The notes beneath the pieces are model-generated. The model was not told where the DNA came from. It saw only the letters and a program-made list of their open reading frames with translations, and did no database searches. From Streptomyces sp. SAI-135 (GTDB taxonomy: Bacteria; Actinomycetota; Actinomycetes; Streptomycetales; Streptomycetaceae), in NCBI RefSeq assembly GCF_029893805.1, contig NZ_JARXYP010000002.1, forward strand, positions 5,580,001-5,644,000: 64,000 nt of DNA. The letters are read 5' to 3'. The translations under genes and the position numbers were made by a program. Of this stretch, positions 59,008 through 64,000 are shown one piece after another. Each line of letters opens with the position of its first letter. Position 1 is the first letter of the stretch.

Positions 59008-59904
59008 TCAGTTCGCCGGGCCGGACAGCCGCTTCTCGAACCAGTGGTCGCCGTAGGCGTGCTCGCTGTACGGCGGGATCTCCGTGTAGCCGCACGCCCG
59101 GTACATCGTCTGCGCCTCGGTGAGGGACGCGTGCGTGTCGAGCCGCAGCACGGTCAGGCCGCGGGCGGCTGCCTCCGTCTCCAGGGCGGAGAGGATCCGG
59201 CGGGCCAGGCCCAGGCGGCGGGCGTCCGGGTGCACCCACACATGGCGGAGCTCGCCGACGCCCGGTTCCAGCCGCCGCAGCGCACCGCAGCCCACCGGGC
59301 GCCCCTCCTCGTACGCCACGAAGAACGCGCCCGCGGCCCCGGAGACCTCCTCGGGGCGCACCAGGTCGGACGGGTCGAAGCCCTCGGGGAAGCGGGCGTC
59401 GATGTCGGCGGCGTAGGCGTCGAGGCAGGCGCGGGCGTCGGGGGCGGCGCCGTCCACCGGCGCCACGGTGATGCCGGCCAGGCGCAGCAGGCGCTGGGCG
59501 GTGCTCATCGCCTCGGTGAGCCGGTCGCGCTGGGCCGGGCTGAGTCCGTCGAGCAGGCCGGCGGCGAGGGCGTCGGCCCGGCGGTTCTGCTCCTTGAGCT
59601 CGGTCCGTCCGGCGCGGGTCAGCTCGACCCTGCGCAGCCGGCTGTCGTCCGGGTGGACGCTGATCCGGACCAGGCCCTGCGCCTGGAGGGTCTTCGCCAT
59701 CCGGCTCAGGTATCCGGCGTCCAGCCCGAGCCGGGTCCTGAGCTCGCGCAGCGAGACCCCGTCGCCGATCTCGAACAGCAGCCGCGCCTCGCCGAGCGGG
59801 CGGTCCTGGCCGAGGTAGTGGTCGTCCAGGGCGCCGATGCGGCGGGTGAAGTAGCGGTTGAACCGGCGGAACTCCGCCACGTGCTGTGTCGACACCGGAT
59901 CCAT
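59008..59904 (-). CDS. MarR-family regulator fused to a GNAT acetyltransferase
   Basis: 298 residues. Residues 1-145 are a MarR winged helix (SLRELRTRLGLDAGYLSRMA, the wing VHPDDSRLRRVELT). Residues about 150-298 are a GNAT domain with the acetyl-CoA loop HPDARRLGLARRILSALE, then TVLRLDTHASLTEAQTMYRA and GYTEIPPYSEHAYGDHWFEK. Such fusions couple gene control to an acetylation reaction of unknown substrate. ATG 59904 is 3 bases from a perfect palindrome, indicating autoregulation. Divergent from the membrane protein gene at 60063. Confidence 0.9.
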   Translation of the reverse strand: MDPVSTQHVAEFRRFNRYFTRRIGALDDHYLGQDRPLGEARLLFEIGDGVSLRELRTRLGLDAGYLSRMAKTLQAQGLVRISVHPDDSRLRRVELTRAGRTELKEQNRRADALAAGLLDGLSPAQRDRLTEAMSTAQRLLRLAGITVAPVDGAAPDARACLDAYAADIDARFPEGFDPSDLVRPEEVSGAAGAFFVAYEEGRPVGCGALRRLEPGVGELRHVWVHPDARRLGLARRILSALETEAAARGLTVLRLDTHASLTEAQTMYRACGYTEIPPYSEHAYGDHWFEKRLSGPAN

Positions 59905-59907
59905 AAT

Positions 59908-59925
59908 CTTTGACTGTAGTCAAAG
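59908..59925. promoter_or_regulatory. MarR operator (18-bp palindrome)
   Basis: CTTTGACTGTAGTCAAAG: perfect 8-bp arms around GT, immediately upstream of the MarR-GNAT start codon and within the divergent promoter region. Size and symmetry fit MarR dimers. Confidence 0.75.
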
Positions 59926-60062
59926 GAATGCGGTGGCGTCCAGGAATACGGTGGCGTCCGCGGGTACCGGATTCCGGTTTCCCGGACCCACCGGCACCTC
60001 TATGCTGATGGTTTGTCAACAGGTGACATGCGCAAGGACTTTGCACGCATCGGGGGAGTCGC

Positions 60063-61841
60063 GTGACCACTACATCTGTGCCTCGGCAACCGCAGTCGGC
60101 ACCGCCGGGCCCGGTCACGCCGCCGCACGCGAGCGAGGCGACCCGGCTGCTGTGCGCGGGCACCTACCTGGATTCCGGTTACCGGGACCGGGTCATCGAG
60201 CAGCTCCACCTGAACGAACAGCGGATCGTGGCGCCCTCGCTCGGCCTCGACGCGGCCCGGGTGCTCGCGCACGCGCTGCGCGCCCGGCGCCAGGAGCTGC
60301 TGTGGGCCGGCCTGATCCTGGGCCTGTGGGTGATCGGGCTGCCGCTGACCGGCGGACTGCTGTTCGTGTTCCTCGGCCCCAGCCTGCTGCTCGCGGCCGC
60401 CTCCTGGGTCCGGGGCAAGGGCGCGAACCCGCCGCTGTACCGGCGCCTGCCCGCCTTCGTCATGCGCTGGTGGGGGCGTCTGGTCTTCGCGATGTTCCTC
60501 GTCCTGGCCCTCGTGGTCGCGTTCGGCGGCGGCGAGGACGACTCGTCGTACGGCGGCTCGGGCTCCTTCGGCGACTCCTACGGCTACGGCGATTCCTACG
60601 GCTCCTACGGCGACTCGTCCGACCTGTCCGATCTGCTCTTCCCCGACTTCGACGGGGTCGGTGATCTGGTCGGGCCGCTGCAGGCCTGGCTGGTGATCGT
60701 CGTGTTCGCGCTGATCGCGGTGTGCGTGGCCGCCCAGCGCGGCCAGTTCGCCAGGGCGGTCGGCGCCGAACTCTCCCCGCAGCGCTTCCCGGACGCGGCC
60801 GGCGACCCGGCCGAGCGCGCCGAGGGGCAGCGGTTCCAGCGGCTCAAGGACCGCATCCGGACCGAGCAGCACGCGCCGCTGGTCATGTACCACGAGAAGC
60901 GGCCCTTCTGCGGTGCCGGGTACGCCTACGAGACCTGGGTGCTCGCCGTCGAGCTGCGGCCCGACGAGAGCAGGAAGGAGCAGCTCCCGCTGAACAACCG
61001 GGCGGTCCTGGAGAAGATCCGCCCGCTGCTCGAACAGCTGAGGCTGCCCTCGGAGTTCGCCGGGCACACGGTCCGCGACCGGCTGCGCTGGCTGGAGATC
61101 GACGAGTGCGTGTTCCTGCCCGCTGAGGGGCTGCGCCGCCGCGAGGAGGCGCCGTACCACCCGCAGGCCTTCGAGGACCACCGGGCCCGCGCGGTCGAGG
61201 AGGGTGCCGAGAAGCGGCGGCACTTCCTGCGCATCCGGGTCGGCGGCTGGGAGGAGGAGCTGGTCGTCACGGTCTTCGTGCGCGTCCACACCCAGGGCCG
61301 GATGCTCATGCTGGAGATCGCCCCGCACGTCCTGCTGCCGGTGCGCGAGGACTTCAAGGACGCCGACCGCGCGGCGCACACCTACCGGCACAACAACGTG
61401 CTCGGCAAGGCGGCCTGGGCGGTGGCCCGGGTGCCGGGCTCCGCGGCCCGCTCCCTCGCCACCCTCGGCAGGGGCGTGGCCTACGCGTGGAAGCTGATGA
61501 CCGGCGGCTACGCGGGCGCGCTGCCCGACGGCCCGGCGCTGTCGGTGCGCGAGCTCGGTTCGGCGGACGAGGGGTCCCTCTTCCAGGACATGGACGCCTA
61601 CCGCTACCTCAGGAGCGTCCAGGACCGGGTCGCGCACGGCGTGCTCACGGCGCTGGCCGAATCCGGTTACGAGACCGGCGAGTTCGTCCAGAAGATCGTG
61701 AACATCAACAACGGCGTGCATGTCGAGGGCGGTGTCCACGGCAGCACGTTCGCGGCGGGCCCGCACGCGTCCGCGTTCTCCACCACCGGCGGCGCGGGGA
61801 CCGCCTCACAGAAGGGAACCAGCGGCAATGGCAACGGATGA
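60063..61841 (+). CDS. Membrane protein with C-terminal GGVHGSTFA motif
   Basis: 592 residues from GTG 60063 (GGGGGAG upstream). Two membrane-helix pairs (ELLWAGLILGLWVIGLPLTG, LVFAMFLVLALVVAFGGG, WLVIVVFALIAVCVAA) flank a Tyr/Ser/Gly/Asp-rich loop. A large cytoplasmic domain of about 330 residues follows (FLRIRVGGWEEELVVTVFVR), then a short C-terminal tail with VHVEGGVHGSTFAAGPHA. The tail motif recurs at the N-terminus of the next protein, whose gene overlaps by 14 bases, so the two products probably interact. The family is unnamed to me. Confidence 0.85.
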   Translation: MTTTSVPRQPQSAPPGPVTPPHASEATRLLCAGTYLDSGYRDRVIEQLHLNEQRIVAPSLGLDAARVLAHALRARRQELLWAGLILGLWVIGLPLTGGLLFVFLGPSLLLAAASWVRGKGANPPLYRRLPAFVMRWWGRLVFAMFLVLALVVAFGGGEDDSSYGGSGSFGDSYGYGDSYGSYGDSSDLSDLLFPDFDGVGDLVGPLQAWLVIVVFALIAVCVAAQRGQFARAVGAELSPQRFPDAAGDPAERAEGQRFQRLKDRIRTEQHAPLVMYHEKRPFCGAGYAYETWVLAVELRPDESRKEQLPLNNRAVLEKIRPLLEQLRLPSEFAGHTVRDRLRWLEIDECVFLPAEGLRRREEAPYHPQAFEDHRARAVEEGAEKRRHFLRIRVGGWEEELVVTVFVRVHTQGRMLMLEIAPHVLLPVREDFKDADRAAHTYRHNNVLGKAAWAVARVPGSAARSLATLGRGVAYAWKLMTGGYAGALPDGPALSVRELGSADEGSLFQDMDAYRYLRSVQDRVAHGVLTALAESGYETGEFVQKIVNINNGVHVEGGVHGSTFAAGPHASAFSTTGGAGTASQKGTSGNGNG

Positions 61842-62184
61842 ACCAGGCGTCAGCATCAGCGGTGGTGTCCACGGCAGCACCTTCGCGATCGGCAGCCACG
61901 CGCACGCCGAGAGCCACCACGGCACGGCGCCCCAGCGGGACGAAACGGCCGAGGCGCTCCTGACCGCCGTACGGGAACTGCGCGCGGACCTCACGCGGCT
62001 GCGGGCCACCGACGAGACGGCCGCGCTGGACAGCGCGCTGGCCGAGACGGAGGAGGAGATCGTCACGACGGGGCAGGCGGGGCCGACCCGCCGGGAGCGC
62101 CTGCGGGCGCTGCTGGACGACTCGCAGGCGCTGGTCGGCCTGGTCGCGTCGGCGGGAGCGGTGGCCGGGCTGCTCGGGTTGTGA
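61828..62184 (+). CDS. Small protein with N-terminal GGVHGSTFA motif
   Basis: 118 residues from ATG 61828, overlapping the upstream gene by 14 bases in another frame. Residues 8-28 are VSISGGVHGSTFAIGSHAH, nearly the same as the tail of the upstream protein. A predicted coiled coil (about 38-75, ALLTAVRELRADLTRLRA) and a hydrophobic C-terminus (LVGLVASAGAVAGLLGL) follow. No enzyme motif. The shared motif at the junction of two coupled genes is like signalling motifs that join a receptor and an effector. Confidence 0.8.
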   Translation: MATDEPGVSISGGVHGSTFAIGSHAHAESHHGTAPQRDETAEALLTAVRELRADLTRLRATDETAALDSALAETEEEIVTTGQAGPTRRERLRALLDDSQALVGLVASAGAVAGLLGL

Positions 62185-62280
62185 GCGCGGGGGTACGGTG
62201 CCGGTCTGTGCGGGCGCGGTGAGCCGGCCCGCACGGCACGGGTGCGAACGGGGGGACGCGGTGAGTGGGAAGGGGACGCC

Positions 62281-63492
62281 ATGAGCGGGGGAGTGCGGTA
62301 CTGGAACGAGGAGACCCAGCGGTGGGAGGACGGGGACGGGAGCGGGTCCGCGACCGGTCCGGTCACTCCGCCGCCCCCGCCCCGGCCGGACGCGATGCCG
62401 TCGGCGGGCGGGACCGCCACGCCCTCCGCGGAGCCCACCGTGCCCGTCTGGCCGCCGGCGGCCGGGGCGGAGCCGGACGCACGGACGGCCGCGGGGTCCG
62501 GCTCCGCGGAACCGCCGGCGCCCTCCGTCCCGCCTCCGCCGGCCCCTCCCGCCGGCTGGCCCGGTGCCGGTGACGGCAGTACCTGGCACGGGCCCGGCAC
62601 CCCGGGCGGCGGCTGGTCCTCGGCCGAGCGGATCGGTGGCGGATCCGTCACGTCGGCCGAGCAGATCGGTAACGGATCCGTGCCGTCGGCCGAGCAGATC
62701 GGTGGCGTCCCGTCGGCCGAGTGGTCGGGGGCGGCCTGGTCGACCGCCGGCACGGCCGTCGCCGAGCCCTCCGCCCGGAAGGACCGCCGCGTCCTGTGGT
62801 CCGCGCTCGCAGGGGTCGCCGCCGTCGGTGTCACCGTGGCCCTGGTGCTGACGTTCGTCGTCGGCGGCGGGGACGAGGACGACAAGGCCGTCGACGCGAG
62901 CCCCACGCCCACGGGAGCCGTCTCGCAGCAGAGCGGCCCCGACGACTCACCGACCCCCTCGCCGACCGGGGACACGCCCTCCCCGCTCGCCTCGACGCCC
63001 GAACTCCCGCCCGGATACGAGCTGTTCGAGGACGCCGAGGGCTTCCGCATCGCACGGCCGCTGGGCTGGTCGCGCACCACCAAGGCGTCCCAGTACGGCA
63101 TCGACGTGGTCAACTACCGCAGCGCGGACGGCGAACGAAGGCTCCAGGTGTACCAGGTCGCGGAGGAGTCCCCGGAGGCGTCCTTCGAGCTGTACCTCTC
63201 CTCCGACACCCCCAAGCCGGACGGCTTCGAGCAGCTCGGCCTCCAGCCCGTGGCGGAGGCCGGGTTCACCGGCGAACGCCTGGAGTACCGGGCCGACTCC
63301 CTCAGCGGTGAACCGGACGTCGGCCCCTGGCACGTCTACGACGAGCGGTTCGTCGCCCAGGACGGCCTGATCTACGCGGTCGCCGCGTACGGCCTGGAGG
63401 AGGACGGCGGCCAGGACGAACTGGAACTGCTGACCACCGCTCTCTCCGGCTTCTGCGCCTCCTACGCCTGCGACCCGGCGTCGATCGACTGA
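62281..63492 (+). CDS. Single-pass membrane protein with outer domain (paralogue B)
   Basis: 403 residues from ATG 62281. A Pro/Ala-rich cytoplasmic half contains a repeat SAEQIGNGSVP with period 11 (DNA repeats at 62620-62712). One membrane span (LWSALAGVAAVGVTVALVLTF), a Ser/Thr/Pro stalk and an outer domain of about 165 residues follow (YELFEDAEGFRIARPLGWSR, RLQVYQVAEESPEASFELYL). The outer domain is paralogous to that of the gene at 57774. Two cysteines close the chain (FCASYACD). Function unknown. Confidence 0.83.
   Translation: MSGGVRYWNEETQRWEDGDGSGSATGPVTPPPPPRPDAMPSAGGTATPSAEPTVPVWPPAAGAEPDARTAAGSGSAEPPAPSVPPPPAPPAGWPGAGDGSTWHGPGTPGGGWSSAERIGGGSVTSAEQIGNGSVPSAEQIGGVPSAEWSGAAWSTAGTAVAEPSARKDRRVLWSALAGVAAVGVTVALVLTFVVGGGDEDDKAVDASPTPTGAVSQQSGPDDSPTPSPTGDTPSPLASTPELPPGYELFEDAEGFRIARPLGWSRTTKASQYGIDVVNYRSADGERRLQVYQVAEESPEASFELYLSSDTPKPDGFEQLGLQPVAEAGFTGERLEYRADSLSGEPDVGPWHVYDERFVAQDGLIYAVAAYGLEEDGGQDELELLTTALSGFCASYACDPASID
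62620..62712. repeat. 33-bp coding tandem repeat
   Basis: Units start at 62620, 62653 and 62686 (33, 33 and 27 bases), each opening with TCGGCCGAG; a fourth TCGGCCGAG is at 62713. In-frame expansion of the linker in paralogue B. Confidence 0.85.
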
Positions 63493-63573
63493 ACCGGCGC
63501 CCGGCACACACCCGACGTGGTGCTTTTCATCCTGTTTGTCCGCAATTTCAGTGAGCCAGCGCACTTTCAGCCA

Positions 63574-63593
63574 TCGATTGCGCATGCAATCGA
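63574..63593. promoter_or_regulatory. Palindrome upstream of the aldehyde dehydrogenase gene
   Basis: TCGATTGC (63574-63581), GCAT, GCAATCGA (63586-63593): perfect 8-bp arms, 87 bases before the start codon, in an AT-richer promoter region. Fits a TetR-type (for example BetI-like) operator. Confidence 0.55.
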
Positions 63594-63679
63594 GGCGCTG
63601 GGGCATGCGACGACGGTCCCCGTGAGTGACACCCGTGTGACACAGGGGAACCGAACAGGAACGGAAGGCAACACCGATC

Positions 63680-64000
63680 ATGGCCGGACAGCACGCGCGG
63701 CGGGAGCCGCACACCATCCACGCGGGCGGCGAATGGCGCGCAGCCGTCTCCGGAGCCACCCGCGAGATCCTCGACCCCGCCGACGCGCGGCCGTTCGCCG
63801 TGGTCGCCGAGGGTGACGAGAAGGACACCGACCTGGCGGTCGACGCCGCCCGCCGGGCCTTCGACTCAGGACAGGGCCCCTGGCCGCTCACCCCCGTCGC
63901 CGAACGCGCCGCACTGCTGCGCCGCGTCGCCGATCTTCTCGTACGCGACCGCGAAGAACTCGGCCTGCTGGAGAGCCGGGACGCGGGCAAGACCGTCGAG
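63680..64000 (+). CDS. Aldehyde dehydrogenase, betaine-aldehyde type (N-terminal part)
   Basis: Starts at ATG 63680 after GGAAGG; 107 residues are visible before the window ends. HTIHAGGEWRAAVSGATREI, DPADARPFAVVAEGD, AARRAFDSGQGPWPLTP and LESRDAGKTVE are the N-terminal cofactor-domain features of betaine and gamma-aminobutyraldehyde dehydrogenases. If the role is betaine synthesis, it would oxidise betaine aldehyde to the osmoprotectant glycine betaine; the catalytic Cys and Glu lie outside the window, so the substrate is not proven. Probably the first gene of an operon under the palindrome. Confidence 0.85.
   Translation, partial: MAGQHARREPHTIHAGGEWRAAVSGATREILDPADARPFAVVAEGDEKDTDLAVDAARRAFDSGQGPWPLTPVAERAALLRRVADLLVRDREELGLLESRDAGKTVE

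Overview
The window is a piece of a Streptomyces (or very close actinomycete) chromosome. GC content is very high, codons end almost always in G or C, and GTG and TTG starts are common. The gene families and their order match what I remember of the S. coelicolor core around SCO4780-SCO4828; this is recall, not a search. I saw no tRNA, rRNA, phage, insertion sequence or CRISPR array.

Left part (1-13.8 kb): the end of a Ser/Thr kinase, a coupled aldehyde dehydrogenase and GMC oxidoreductase, an LAETG sortase substrate, a chorismate mutase behind a Tyr/Phe leader-peptide attenuator, guaA, a PPOX-fold protein, a class II aldolase-like protein, a DUF4429/SHOCT protein, a membrane protein and a DoxX protein. 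An unannotated structured RNA may lie at 6771-6905. Next (13.9-28.8 kb): two divergent PspC-domain proteins, one of them a histidine kinase coupled to a LuxR-type regulator; two paralogous NlpC/P60 hydrolases, the second under a c-di-AMP (ydaO) riboswitch; a TDT/SLAC1-type transporter; the helicase pcrA; an M23 peptidase; a lipase-like hydrolase; and icmB. Cell-envelope remodelling is the common theme.

Middle (29.0-38.0 kb): a divergent cluster that I regard as the most interesting system here. A SWIM zinc-finger gene and a frameshifted DUF5691 gene lie on the minus strand. A MoxR-type AAA+ ATPase, a DUF5682 protein, a 59-codon ORF and a VWA protein lie on the plus strand. The two arms share an intergenic region with a perfect 11-bp inverted repeat. 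The family set corresponds to the uncharacterised E. coli yehL/M/P/Q genes. Two exported low-complexity proteins follow.

Right part (41.5-64 kb): housekeeping metabolism, namely sucCD, purNH, folD and mdh. Between these are a sigma-like protein, DUF6350 and RDD membrane proteins, a kinase fused to a peptidoglycan-binding domain, two XRE-type membrane regulators, a MarR-acetyltransferase fusion with a palindromic operator, and a gene pair sharing a GGVHGSTFA motif that looks like a homotypic signalling motif. The window ends in a betaine-aldehyde-dehydrogenase-like gene behind a palindrome. Many gene ends carry perfect hairpins that probably terminate transcription from one or both sides.
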